A stretch of 64,000 nucleotides of DNA from Asparagopsis taxiformis. Taxonomy: Eukaryota > Rhodophyta > Florideophyceae > Bonnemaisoniales > Bonnemaisoniaceae. Under the pieces are notes generated by a model, which did no database searches, had not been told where the DNA came from, and saw only the letters and a list, made by a program, of their open reading frames with translations. A program made the position numbers and the translations under genes. The stretch is from assembly GCA_030407315.1 (NCBI GenBank), contig JALQPE010000436.1, positions 62,001 through 126,000 on the forward strand. Direction: 5' to 3'. This document shows, one piece after another, positions 31,360 to 41,948 of this stretch (position 1 is its first letter; each line of letters begins with the position of its first letter).

Positions 31360-33603
31360 ATGTCTCAACCCTCCAAGAAACGCATGAGTGTTGTTTCCCG
31401 AATATTTCAAAACCCCTACGACATATCACAGGTCCCGTTCCTCTCAGCAATCCCCGCTCTCCAATCCCTCCTCACTCTCGTCGACCAATTGCCCGCTCTC
31501 TACACAAACAGAACTATCCTATCAAACGCTCTCCGTCGCTATGAACATCTCTGGTTACCCCTCATCCTTTCGAACCCTCACGCCACCATCCTCCCCCCCA
31601 TCGACATCCATTGGGTCTGGATATGTCACATGCTCAACTCCACCGCCTATGCGATCGACATGAAACGCATTCGCACTGCACAATCTTCTGGTGGTAAAGC
31701 AAAAGTCGACCATGCTCTTCTTGACCACCAAGGTCGGGTGATAGCAATGAACAGAGCAAAGAAGCTATGGGAAGCTGCGTACCCAGATGAAAAGTTCGAC
31801 CTGCAGTTTACAATTTCTCAAGCCCCGATGTTCGCTACACCTGGCGACCCTGACAGCTACCATTTCCCCTCGAAAATCAAATACGACATCATTGCTGCTG
31901 CATCACGTCAGATGGCCTTCCATTATCAAGTCTGTATCATGCCACAGTATTTTCAGAAGTCATTTCTGAGAAATGCCGTCAAGCGATATCTCAAGGGTTT
32001 CCTACGTCTCAAGAAACTACACCCGAAAATTGTCATCAGCCCGACATATGACATTGACCTCGTATGGCACTGCCATATGCTGCATCCAGTACTCTACGCT
32101 AAGGAAACTGTTCGAATCACTGGTTTCCTGTTGCCACATGATGATACAATGAATTATCGCTCAGCAGGCTCTGAACTGAACAAAGTGTGGGATAACACAT
32201 GCAAATTGTGGAAACGTAATATCTCAAAGAATGGCCCAGCTATCCCAGGCGGCATGTTCAGAGGCTACGTTACTGCCGAAGAACGTGCTCTACGACCAGC
32301 AATACAAGCCTCCGCCGCAACAATTTCATCTCAATATAGTCATGCTCTGCGGGGCAACACAGTATTCACAGTAGAGCACAGAGCGTCTGGTGACCAAGCT
32401 GCAACATCTCGCCATTCATCACCAATCCAATGGTTGCATTACGCTGACACCGGTGCCTCCGATGGGAAGTCTTCATCATTCACAATTGAACGATATTCGG
32501 AAATGGTTTCTCCTGGAAAGCATCCACCACTCCCGAAACTTTCATGCACAACAGTGCATCGTATCGTCAATTACCGAGAAGAAAATAGGAATGGTCGCAG
32601 TATAAACAGCGTGATTGAGATACAATCAGAAGATGACAAGGACTATCTTCCGCTTGCGACAGCACATATGACAGATAAGTGGCATGGGTTCCTGCACAAG
32701 ATTCATGGAGATGCGTCGAAAGATCGTGAACTGGGGTATCTCAAGAACGCGTTCCTGTTGCGAATTTCTGGAGAAGATGCAGCCATTCTGTATGGGAATT
32801 GGCGCCAGTTTGATGCACCTGTGCCTGGAGTACTGGGCATCATGGGCTTCCGTCCGCCGCAACGTGGACGGAAAGGAAACGAGGGCGAACTTGAATTGAA
32901 GCTATGTGTGCTTAAAACTGGCGTCACACAAACTGCAAACACCAGCACATTGCGGCTCGTGCGGAGGGGAACTGGCAATCCAGGTAAATATGCATTTGAC
33001 ATTGGGGATTTCGCAGGCTGCAGGACGGGTATAGACAAGGTAGTCGTCGATCTCAGCAAGGGAGAGATCCAATGCAGTGACAGTAAGCACGCTGTGCTCG
33101 GGTATCTTCTGGGAATGGCTACAGCGATGATGTATGTTGTATTGCAGCCACGTTTCCAACCAAGTGAGAGTGACGAGCTGCAGTCCTGGTATCCTGCGTG
33201 GGGAACACAGCAGATTGGCTACGATATGCTTGAAGGTGCAGGGGGAGAGGTGAAAGGGGAGGGCCATCAGAAGTGTTATGGGGAGCTGGAGAAGACGTGT
33301 TATGGAAAGTATGCTTATGTGGGCGACGCTGATTCTTATCGGCGGAAAGGAGTGACGGTTTTCAATGGGACCGAGTTTGTTCTAGTGGAGCCTACTGGTG
33401 GATGTGGTGGTTGTGGTGGCTGTGGTGGTGGCGGAGTCAGTCCTGGGAGAATTGCTGATGTTCTCGGTTCTACCAGTCACACGGCAGCTGTTGTGGCGAG
33501 CAGCGGAATTTTTGGATTCGGGGCGACTGGAATTGTCGGGTCGGTTAGCGGAGCGTGGGGTGGTGGAGGATGCGGTGGCGGAGGCTGTGGTGGCGGATGT
33601 TGA
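31360..33603 (+). CDS. GRDP-like (DUF1399) protein, copy C
   Basis: 747 residues from ATG 31360 (MSQPSKKRMSVVSRIF); the nine codons upstream begin with TTG and are not used. His motif 1 reads IDIHWVWICHMLNSTAY (the other copies of this triplet have NPTAY). Motif 2 is YDIDLVWHCHMLHPVLY. Later come LRISGEDAAILYGNW, a degenerate collagen-like patch (GVLGIMGF, GRKGNEGEL), DIGDFAGC and HAVLGYLLGMATAMMYVVLQ. The tail is the longest of the set: a GGCGGCGGCGGGG run, then a Ser/Ala-rich spacer (about 40 residues), then a second GGCGGGGCGGGC run. It is nearly identical to copies D and E over much of the first 270 codons, which indicates recent duplication or conversion. Confidence 0.85.
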   Translation: MSQPSKKRMSVVSRIFQNPYDISQVPFLSAIPALQSLLTLVDQLPALYTNRTILSNALRRYEHLWLPLILSNPHATILPPIDIHWVWICHMLNSTAYAIDMKRIRTAQSSGGKAKVDHALLDHQGRVIAMNRAKKLWEAAYPDEKFDLQFTISQAPMFATPGDPDSYHFPSKIKYDIIAAASRQMAFHYQVCIMPQYFQKSFLRNAVKRYLKGFLRLKKLHPKIVISPTYDIDLVWHCHMLHPVLYAKETVRITGFLLPHDDTMNYRSAGSELNKVWDNTCKLWKRNISKNGPAIPGGMFRGYVTAEERALRPAIQASAATISSQYSHALRGNTVFTVEHRASGDQAATSRHSSPIQWLHYADTGASDGKSSSFTIERYSEMVSPGKHPPLPKLSCTTVHRIVNYREENRNGRSINSVIEIQSEDDKDYLPLATAHMTDKWHGFLHKIHGDASKDRELGYLKNAFLLRISGEDAAILYGNWRQFDAPVPGVLGIMGFRPPQRGRKGNEGELELKLCVLKTGVTQTANTSTLRLVRRGTGNPGKYAFDIGDFAGCRTGIDKVVVDLSKGEIQCSDSKHAVLGYLLGMATAMMYVVLQPRFQPSESDELQSWYPAWGTQQIGYDMLEGAGGEVKGEGHQKCYGELEKTCYGKYAYVGDADSYRRKGVTVFNGTEFVLVEPTGGCGGCGGCGGGGVSPGRIADVLGSTSHTAAVVASSGIFGFGATGIVGSVSGAWGGGGCGGGGCGGGC

Positions 33604-35095
33604 GGATGTATCCAACTGTTACAGTGAAGTGGACAACCATAGGTACATAATAGTTTTAGCTAGAAGCACTGGTGCAAGTCGACCCAATGAAGTTGAAGGG
33701 ACGTGGTTCTTTCGGCATTGGGTAAAAGAAAATCCGGCAGGGCCATCCCTGAGAAGCGCACATTTGGTGCTCCAATGCACACCAAGCATGGAATTCACTA
33801 AATTGAGAATGATATGGCAGGAACTAGCGGCCAACTTTTCTGGAAGCATTCTATTAGGCAAACAATTGTGAATACGGTTGATAACAAGAAATGGATACCA
33901 AACTCATGTATGTGACGGAGACGTAGATCATTTTGATTGTAGTCGAGCGAGTTGGTAGAGGGCGCAGCTAGTGATAAGTGGATGAAATTATGGCGCGGAA
34001 CGACTTGTGGTGTTGTGTTGCGGTGAAAGGAGCGCGCTTTAGTTCAGTCATCGCTCGGTGCTGGTGATAGCGGACAGCACAACCCGCCAGTACACTCCCG
34101 TTTACAGTTTCGTATGGCGGCGTTCATGAGGACTACACTGTGTTTATGCGTGCGAATGATAGCCAGGTCCACAGTGGTGGATACCGGTGCTTGGTAAGAA
34201 CGGTACTTGGCAAATCGAATACATGACGATGGCATGCAGACTGCATGTACATATAGAAATACATGACAAGTATAATTGCAGCCCTTTCGTATGCGTAGAT
34301 ACCTGCACTCTCCATGGTCCAATAGTACGAGAGCAACGCAGCTTGCAGACGCACTTAGAGACAGAACGATTAATAAGCGGTATAGGGTCAAGAACGCCGC
34401 TTCAATTGACTGCATTTGTTGGCGCGTGAGATGAAGTGGCAACGATCTGTAAGTGTGGACGCAGTCGCAAGTGGAGAAATCCTTTCACGGGCCGTCGCGG
34501 GGCTGCTGCCAATTGCGGGTGACGCACAGCAGAGAACATCGACGCGCGAGCGATGGGTTTGCATGGCTGCGGCTGCTATCGCCTGCGCGATGAGTATGTA
34601 GCCTTCGAGCGCGATATTTTGGAGTGGAATTGGTGCGAGTTGATGGAAATTGATGAGATCGCAACATTCGACAAGTTGCGTTGATCTGCACCAGCATATC
34701 TTCTGTCGCTATCCCTCCGGATTCGTGGACCAAAGGTTTCTTCGGGGTCCAACTGAGATTTGGGTTTCGTTCATTGATGCAGATTTGCACGGAATCTCTG
34801 TACACAATTGTCGAAATGCGATACATTTAATTTAGTTGCAATTCGATGGCAATCTCGCATCCTCGACAATGCTCCGTCCCGCAGAAACCAAGACTGCCAA
34901 TTGCACTGCGTCTCCTACAAGCATCCAAAGTCTCATCGATGCATGTGAGAAAAACACCTTGGTCGGACCCTTCTGCATAGTCGCAATCACCTCCGTCCGC
35001 CCCTCGTTATCCCCGCCGCGCAAGTTCACCTTGTCCCTCTCCAAGTAGGTTTTGTGACCGTCACGCTGGAGACATAGTTTCGTCTTGTTCCAGTT
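33604..35095. other. Intergenic downstream of GRDP copy C
   Basis: The first 80 bases resemble the 3' flank of copy D (GGTACA..ATAGTTTTAGCTAGA), showing the duplicated unit includes 3' sequence. Beyond that no gene is supported. The minus strand around 34832-35044 may hold the eroded end of the WD40 pseudogene to the right. Confidence 0.35.
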
Positions 35096-38000
35096 CTACA
35101 CTACTGTTTTAGGCGCATATGCAGCGTTGTATACCTTGTCCACTGAGCGTGGTGTCAACGCCTCCTCACCTGTCGCGACCCGCCAGGAGCTCGATAGCAT
35201 CTCCATTTTCTGACAGTTCTGCGTGCGCATCTTAAATGTAAGAATCCCACACGCATTCAAGCACAGAATCTCATCTCTATAGTCGGAGTTGGGATCTAGA
35301 GGGCGAGAGGCCCTCTGCAATTCGCGTTTCGGTTCCTGCAGCTCGTGAATGAGGCTGCAGGTTGACGATGGCGTCCCAATCTCCACCAAATGTGGCGAAT
35401 TTTTGGTCTTCAGATACAGCAATTTTGCTAACCTCCTTGTTCATCGGGTTTAGCACTCTTATGCGGGCGACGACGTCATCTATCCCGGCGATCACATCGC
35501 TGACACGCCGCACTTCGATGGGCTGTGTGCTTAGATAGACTACCAGGGAACGCTCGTCCGCTGATAGCGCAAACGCCTTCGCACCTGTGATTAGTGCGTT
35601 TGCAGGTACGCGTTGCTCGTTGCAAGTAGGTTGTTTGTTGATGTCCACCTAGCGTACAAAAACGCTCCCGTCTCCCGTGCAAGTGTGATGAGCTCGGACC
35701 GTGTTGGTGACGGTAGAAGGCACTTTACATTCGACATGCGCCCATCTTGAACTGAATGTATTTTGTGCAGTTACTGTCCGTCGCACTGGATATTCCACGC
35801 ACAGACTTTACCACTGCTACCTGAATACAGCCCTTATCCCGTGCTGTCGAATGCGACGTAAACCACCCAATCTCGGTGACCCACGACTGGCCAGTCTTCC
35901 TCACAGTGTTCACCGACACTCCATATGCGCACACTACTATCCATTCATAAAAATGCGACCACTCGTTCTGATGCTTCAACCGCCACAAATAATACTTGGG
36001 TCATGATGAATATTACTGACCTTTTCCATTGTTTCAATGTTCAATACATGCACTTGGTGGCTGGATAAAGATCTAGTTATTTTGCCAATGGATTCTGCAG
36101 ATAGAAAGGCCATGCTCCATCAATGGTCTTGCACGGGTTTCACTGCTTGTCCTACTGGTGTGCTTACCACGCTCAGTTTTCCACGGTTTGTGCCAACAGC
36201 AATGCGATCATCAGATAAAAACTTGCAAGCATGAAACGCTTTCCTTGTTCTCTAAACCCGCTATCTGAATTGTTTGCACGTATTCATTGCCCTTCCCGCT
36301 GTACGAGTACAAACGTTCCGAATCAGCGCGGTAACAAATCTGGACAATGTAATCTTCATATCTCTGAAGACCCATGGCGCCCAATCTATCCTGCACACCA
36401 ATTATCTGTAGTTTTCCCTCAAACTGCCAACTCTTCTCTTCCAGCCATTGCATCAGCGCATATCGGCGAAAACGATGTCGACTGTATACGTTTCAACTCG
36501 CTGTTCGCACCTAGCACCATTCTTGATGCTGCGCGCGCTCATGGTAGATTCGAGTATTCTTCAATGCCCCACATGAGCCGCTTGATGACTTGTGAATCAG
36601 ACTGAATCGACGCGAGCCTCCCGTATAGCCGAAAGGTAGATTCAAATCGACTCGTTTCGCAGGCCTTCGTACACATCTACATAGTTTCCGCGACAATATC
36701 GATTCCATCGGCGATGTTTTTCAAGATCCCATCGCTTTGTTTGGCAACATAATCCGTTAGCGTCTTGAGGTTGGAAAGAACCAATTTGAACGCACTTGAC
36801 TTGGATCACTGTTTATCTCCTAAATCCAGCGATAGTCTGTCACCAGCCATGATGCCTCATCCGTCCTTCCTATACACGCAAGATGCCAAACGACGTTTTC
36901 CTCTACGTACTAACCAGTGATTTTATCGTCCCCCTCTGCTTGTTGAGTATCGTCAACATATACTTTTCCATACTCATCTCCATAACTTCTCAACAGCCGA
37001 TCATGCCATTAGATAATTTGCATCTCTGTTCTTGTCATTCCAGCGCTTACATCATGTCTCAAATTATGAACGCGCAATCCGTACCATTTTCCATGTGTAC
37101 TGCTGTCCTCTTTTATCGACCGATACCAAACAATTGTCCTCCAACATGCCGGCAATTGCCATCCCCTCCTCCTAACATACGCTCCACGTTCTCCGTAGAG
37201 TATTAACAGGAACTGGCGTTCGTTTCCTCAAGACGCAGAGAGAGCGGAACACATCGAGCCGACTGATATTGGTGCTATTCCACTATCGGTCAAGCCCGTC
37301 GAGTGCAATTGCAGTGACGTATACAGTCCTGCATGAGGCTGAGATTCTTCCCGTATCGCTGAACATTGTCCTGCAACTCTTCGGCATAAGACCGCCGCGC
37401 GCTAATTATTCGCCTCTTCTTCCTGCTCATTGGACATTTGAGCGCCTTTCACACAATAGCAAGTGCAAGCAGCAATCCAGCACAGAAGCCGAAAATCTGG
37501 TCAAAGGCACGTCGATCCTGGGCACACACCGACGTTCTGGCATCCGCATCCACGCTCGCGTACCAGGAAAAACATTCACGGCGACATCTTCCTGCAATGG
37601 TAGTAGCATGACATACACAGGTGTGCCCTCACTGGCGAGTATTTCGCAATGTGTCGAAAACCGCACATTAATATTGGTGGTCTGCAGTGCGTGAATCTCG
37701 GCAACAAACACGCGGAATATTCGCAGCATCACACCATCAGCGGCTTGTAAGTCATCAAACACAATTAGAATCTTGGTCAGGGCGAGCGTACCGACCAAAT
37801 TGGCGATAGCGCTCGGGTCCTAAAGCTTGTCTGTGAGTTTATCACGAAGCACATCACCGAAATGCTGCGAGCAGAGACGCGACGCAAAAAGAAGTAGCTA
37901 TCTGCAAATGCGCGTGGGATCGGTGGGTATGGCAGCAAGGAAGGCCTACATTGCATCTGAAAAGCAGGCGGGGATCTGCGGGAGTGACGGTGATGAGTAC

Positions 38001-38330
38001 TGGATGGTCGTCTTGCCGGCGCCGATGGGCCCAACGAGGGATACCACTGTGTTGCGCGGGTTGCGTGAGATCGGATAAAGCTCTGCGAGATGTTCAGGGC
38101 TGGTTTTGGGGAAAGAACGGACCGAGGCAGATGGTTTTGAAACAAAGTATATGTCGGGTAACGGCGTCCTTGTAGTCGGATTCATGGTGCGTGCTGCGGC
38201 CGGTGGCGCTGCGTAGCAGATAGGCGAGATACAGATGTTGCACAGTGCGGTGGAAGAGGGGTTGTTGGTGACGGTCGACGAATGGACGGGTCAGTTCGCA
38301 CGTCAGGTCTGTTGGAGGTGAACGCGGGTA
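35096..38330 (-). pseudogene. Decayed NB-ARC-WD40 (NLR/APAF1-like) gene
   Basis: Read on the minus strand across several frames, the region shows STAND-NTPase motifs in the expected order: P-loop GPIGAGKTT (38006-38032), kinase-2 KILIVFDDLQAADG (37732-37778), RNBS-B-like INVRFSTHCEI (37639-37681), GLPL-like CAGLLLALAIV followed by a stop (37450-37487), winged-helix LCVLRKRTPVPVNTLRRTW (37179-37243), LRVHNLRHD (about 37060-37092), NVVWHLACIGRTDEASWLV (36826-36910) and LYGRLASIQSDSQVIKRL (36541-36635). A WD40 blade follows (DSSVRIWSVGEHC, GHRDWVVYVAFDSTG, stop, GLYSGSSGKVCAW; 35786-35943), with further eroded blades to about 35.1 kb. The N-terminus may extend to 38330 (FHRTVQHLYLAYLLRSATG). Such proteins are ligand-gated ATPase switches in innate immunity or cell death. 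This copy cannot make one, because of at least five frame changes and stops. Confidence 0.75.
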
Positions 38331-38683
38331 TCATTTGGGTATGATCGTTAGCGCGGTTCTAACACGTGTCAGTTCAGTCTACGGTTGCATTGTTGGGCGT
38401 TTCTCATCTAAATTCAATTCATATTATCTCCATCATTCAGATTCGAACTCTGTTTTTACGCTTGGTCGGAAACGGATGTGTAGAGACGTACGTCCCTGTA
38501 GGAATGGCCTTCATACTGTAGCACAACAATACCTACAATGCCATCCATGGCACGAACACTCTCCATCCTTGCTGTTCTTGCCTTTGTGAACACGCAATGG
38601 TTCCTGTCTGCATCGTTGCCGTATTTACTTCGCCACTTCGTTCAGTACAGAGGATACACCGCCTTTGCGTGACTCTTCATCGT
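38331..38683. other. Far upstream region of GRDP copy D
   Basis: Bases 38545-38590 resemble the far upstream region of copy C (GGCACGAACACTCTCCATCC), marking the edge of the duplicated unit. No gene is seen. Confidence 0.35.
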
Positions 38684-38770
38684 CAGCCTGGTCTAGATTA
38701 ATATCTGAATCGTACTTTTCTCACCTCTTCTCCAGAAAAATGCCTATATATTCTGCCTCTTCTCGTGCGG
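38684..38770 (+). promoter_or_regulatory. Promoter block with TATA box, GRDP copy D
   Basis: Contains CAGCCTGGTCTAGATTAATA, a diverged form of the block shared by C and E, and CCTATATATTCTGCCTCTTC at 38743-38762. The TATATA lies about 70 bases before the ATG at 38817. Confidence 0.5.
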
Positions 38771-38816
38771 TACGTAACCTCTCAGTAAATGAGCACATCA
38801 CAATAACTCCTCCATC

Positions 38817-41033
38817 ATGTCTCAGCACATGAGTGTTGTTTCCCGAATATTTCAAAACCCCTACGACATATCACAGGTCCCGTTCCTCTCAGCAATCCCC
38901 GCTCTCCAATCCCTCCTCACTCTCGTCGACCAATTGCCCGCTCTCTACACAAACAGAACTATCCTATCAAACGCTCTCCGGCGCTATGAACATCTCTGGT
39001 TGCCCCTCATCCTTTCGAACCCTCACGCCACCATCCTCCCCCCCATCGACATCCATTGGGTCTGGATATGTCACATGCTCAACCCCACCGCCTATGCGAT
39101 CGACATGAAACGCATTCGCACTGCACAATCTTCTGGTGGTAAAGCAAAAGTCGACCATGCTCTTCTCGACCACCAAGGTCGGGTGAAAGCAATGAACAGA
39201 GCAAAGAAGCTATGGGAAGCTGCATATCCAAATGAACAGTTCGACTTGCAGTCAACAATTTCTCAAGCCCCAATGTTCGCTACACCTGGCGACCCTGACA
39301 GCTACCATCTCCCCTCGAAAATCAAATACGATATCATTGCTGCAGCATCACGTCAGATGGCCTTCCATTATCAAGTCTGTATCCTGCCCCAGTATTTCCA
39401 GAAATCATTTCTGAGAAATGCCGTCAAGCGATATCTCAAGGGTTTCCTGTATCTCAAGAAGCTCCATCCAAAAACTATCATCGCTCCTACAGTTGATATC
39501 GAACTCGTATGGTACTGCCATATGCTGCATCCTTTGAACTATGCCAAGGAAACTGTTCGGATTATTGGTTTCCTGTTGCCACATGATGATATAATGAATG
39601 ATCGCTCAGCAGGCTCTGAACTGAACAAAGCGTGGGATAACACATGCAAATTGTGGAAACTTCAAATCTCCAAAGATGGTCTAGCTTTCCCCGCCGTTAT
39701 GTTCAGAGGCAATGGTATAGCAGAGGAACGTGCTCTACGACCAGTAATACAAGCCTCTGCTGCAAAAATTGCATATCAGTATAGTCAAGCTCTGCAGGGC
39801 AACACAGCATTTGCAGTAGCGCACAAAACGTCCAGTTATATAGCTCCAGGATCTCACCGTTCAACCAACTTCCAACGGTCACATCTTGCTGATGCTGGTA
39901 CTTCGGCTGGGCAGTCTCCATCAGTCGAAATTGAACGATATTCGGAAATGGTTCCGTTGGGAACGGGCCTACAACTCCCAAAACTTTCATGCAAAACAGT
40001 GCATCGTATCGTCAGTTGCCGAGAAGAGCACGAGAATGGTAGCCAGATAAGTAGTGTGATTGAGATACAATCAGAAAGTGACAGGGACCATCTTCCGCTT
40101 GCGACAGCACACATGACAGATAAGTGGCATGGGTTCCTACATAAGGTTCATGGAGATGCCATGAGACATCGCGAGCTGGAGGATCACAAGAATGCTTTCC
40201 TATTGCGAATTTCTGGAGAAGATGCAGCTATCCTATACGGAATATGGGGCCGGTTCGGGACGCTCACTCTTGGAAGGCCGGGCAATCATGGCATACCGTA
40301 CACGCAACTAAGAAGGCAAGCAAACGAGGGAGAGCTTCAATTGAAGCTATGTATACTCAACACTGGCGTCACAAACATCAAAAACATTTGCTCGTGGCAG
40401 AAGGTGATGAGCGAAGATAAGAACCCAGGGAAATATACATTTGACATTGGGGATTTCGCAGGCTGCAGGACAGGTATAGACAAGGTAGTCGTAGATCTCA
40501 GCAAGGGAGAGATCCAGTGCAGTGACAGTAAGCACGCCGTGCTCGGGTATCTTCTGGGAATGGCTACAGCGATGATGTATGTTGTATTGCAGCCACGATT
40601 CCAACCGAACAAGAGAGATGCGTTTCAGTCCTGGTATCCTGTGTGGGTAACACAGCAGATTGGCTATGGTATGCTTGAAGGTGCAGGGGGAGAGCTAGAA
40701 GGGGAGGGCCATCAGAAGTGTTATGGAGAACTGGAGAAGAAGTGTTATGGTCGGAAAGCATGCGTTGGCAACATCAAGTTTCATCAGCGGAACGCAAGGC
40801 CGGTTTTCGTAGCGACTGAATATCTAGCTATTGGCGCTACAGGAGGAAATGGTGGAGGGGGTTATGAAGGTGGCGGAGGGGGTTATGATGGTGGTGGCGG
40901 AGGGGGTTATGATGGTGGTGGCGGAGGTGGTTACGATGGTGGTGGTGGTGGCGGAGGTGGTTACGATGGTGGTGGTGGTGGCGGAGGTGGTTACGATGGT
41001 GGTGGTGGTGGTGGTGGCGGCGGCGGGTGTTGA
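38817..41033 (+). CDS. GRDP-like (DUF1399) protein, copy D, Gly-Tyr-Asp tail
   Basis: 738 residues from ATG 38817 (MSQHMSVVSRIFQNPYDISQ). The first 220 codons are nearly identical to copy C, but around motif 2 the sequence diverges. It reads VDIELVWYCHMLHPLNY, with the first His changed to Tyr, and GLAFPAVMFRGN replaces GPAIPGGMFRG of C and E. The collagen-like patch is eroded (TLGRPGNHGIP). The hydrophobic segment HAVLGYLLGMATAMMYVVLQ is kept. The tail differs from all other copies: repeated GGGGGYD units ending in a Gly run and one Cys, encoded by a G-rich minisatellite (40845-41030). The motif changes may mean altered or relaxed function. Confidence 0.85.
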   Translation: MSQHMSVVSRIFQNPYDISQVPFLSAIPALQSLLTLVDQLPALYTNRTILSNALRRYEHLWLPLILSNPHATILPPIDIHWVWICHMLNPTAYAIDMKRIRTAQSSGGKAKVDHALLDHQGRVKAMNRAKKLWEAAYPNEQFDLQSTISQAPMFATPGDPDSYHLPSKIKYDIIAAASRQMAFHYQVCILPQYFQKSFLRNAVKRYLKGFLYLKKLHPKTIIAPTVDIELVWYCHMLHPLNYAKETVRIIGFLLPHDDIMNDRSAGSELNKAWDNTCKLWKLQISKDGLAFPAVMFRGNGIAEERALRPVIQASAAKIAYQYSQALQGNTAFAVAHKTSSYIAPGSHRSTNFQRSHLADAGTSAGQSPSVEIERYSEMVPLGTGLQLPKLSCKTVHRIVSCREEHENGSQISSVIEIQSESDRDHLPLATAHMTDKWHGFLHKVHGDAMRHRELEDHKNAFLLRISGEDAAILYGIWGRFGTLTLGRPGNHGIPYTQLRRQANEGELQLKLCILNTGVTNIKNICSWQKVMSEDKNPGKYTFDIGDFAGCRTGIDKVVVDLSKGEIQCSDSKHAVLGYLLGMATAMMYVVLQPRFQPNKRDAFQSWYPVWVTQQIGYGMLEGAGGELEGEGHQKCYGELEKKCYGRKACVGNIKFHQRNARPVFVATEYLAIGATGGNGGGGYEGGGGGYDGGGGGGYDGGGGGGYDGGGGGGGGYDGGGGGGGGYDGGGGGGGGGGC
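40845..41030 (+). repeat. G-rich minisatellite in the tail of GRDP copy D
   Basis: Tandem units of about 24-30 bases built on GGAGG(G/T)GGTTA(C/T)GATGGTGG, in frame with the CDS and encoding GYDGGGGGG-type repeats. Unit length grows towards the 3' end by extra GGT triplets, as expected for slippage. Confidence 0.8.
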
Positions 41034-41807
41034 GGATATACCTTCTATGAAATGGACTAATACGGGTACACAATAGTTTTAGCTAGATTAGTGGCTAGAC
41101 GCGCATGTGTCTACTATGTGAAGTTGAAGAGGCGGGTTATGGAAAAGTACTAATCTCGTTGGGAAACAGCGTATCTACTCAATGTTTCGCACTGGATGAT
41201 ATACAAATGATACTCGTGCGAGCAATGCGTTTTGTTTGCGCCGTGATGGTGCCTCTCCGTGCAAATTGCACTGACCAGGTGAACTTTGCGGTGATAGAAG
41301 AAAAAGAATATTTTACCCGCTAAGGCACTAATGTTGAGATATGAACTGGTTAAATGGATATCCGAGCAGGGCAGAGCTAATTAAATTTCAATGTTAATGC
41401 ATTCAGATAGCCGTATCATAACGCCTAGCGGTCCTTCTCGGTAGTACGGTTCAGTTGTGGGGGCGTTTCGGGACTAGGAGCATTCCTAGCTGTCATTCAA
41501 CTGCCGAAATTTTGTCTGCCTACACAGTCTTCCGAACAATCAAATTGAACTTATCCAGCAATGAAATTTGAGAATTATCAAGGACGAACCGATGATGAAC
41601 AGCCGGCCTTTTCGATTCTAAATTTTATTCATAGCGTTGCATCTCCAAGTCAATAATGCCCCGTTTCCGGCATAACCGCCATCCTCGTTGTCCTCGTGTC
41701 GAGGACTTTGCCTATGTCAACTTGCGAAAGTGTCTGTCTGCATCATAGGTGTACCTTTACAGCAAATTAAATTCTCACAGAACGCTGTCCTCGGAAACTC
41801 TTCTTTG
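41034..41807. other. Intergenic between GRDP copies D and E
   Basis: The first 60 bases match the 3' flank of copy C. Bases about 41580-41710 resemble the upstream region of copy C. No gene is seen. Confidence 0.35.
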
Positions 41808-41902
41808 CAGGCCTGGTCCGTTCTGATATCTCAACCGCACCTCCAGGATCTACTCCACTACTTCCCACCAAACAGACTACATATTCTGCCACTCCTCGGC
41901 CG
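41808..41902 (+). promoter_or_regulatory. Conserved promoter block of GRDP copy E
   Basis: GGCCTGGTCCGTTCTGATAT plus CTCAACCGCACCTC matches copy C nearly base for base. CTACATATTCTGCCACTCCT at 41877-41896 aligns with the TATA region of D, about 60-70 bases before the ATG at 41949. Confidence 0.45.
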
Positions 41903-41948
41903 AAATAAATCTTCTCCGCAGTCGTTTATACTACTACACTGTTCCACC

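Noticed and set aside
33935..34010. tRNA-like D-arm (GAGTTGGTAGAGGGCGC)
   Set aside because: No T-arm, anticodon arm or acceptor pairing at the right distances.
38436..38455. tRNA T-arm-like stem-loop (CAGATTCGAACTCTG)
   Set aside because: No D-arm or acceptor stem upstream.
40845..41030. Regular repeats resembling a CRISPR array
   Set aside because: Units are contiguous without spacers, in frame with a CDS, and the genome is eukaryotic.
41688..41948. 87-codon extension of GRDP copy E
   Set aside because: Begins on a non-ATG codon and covers the promoter block shared with copies C and D. The ATG at 41949 has a Kozak context.
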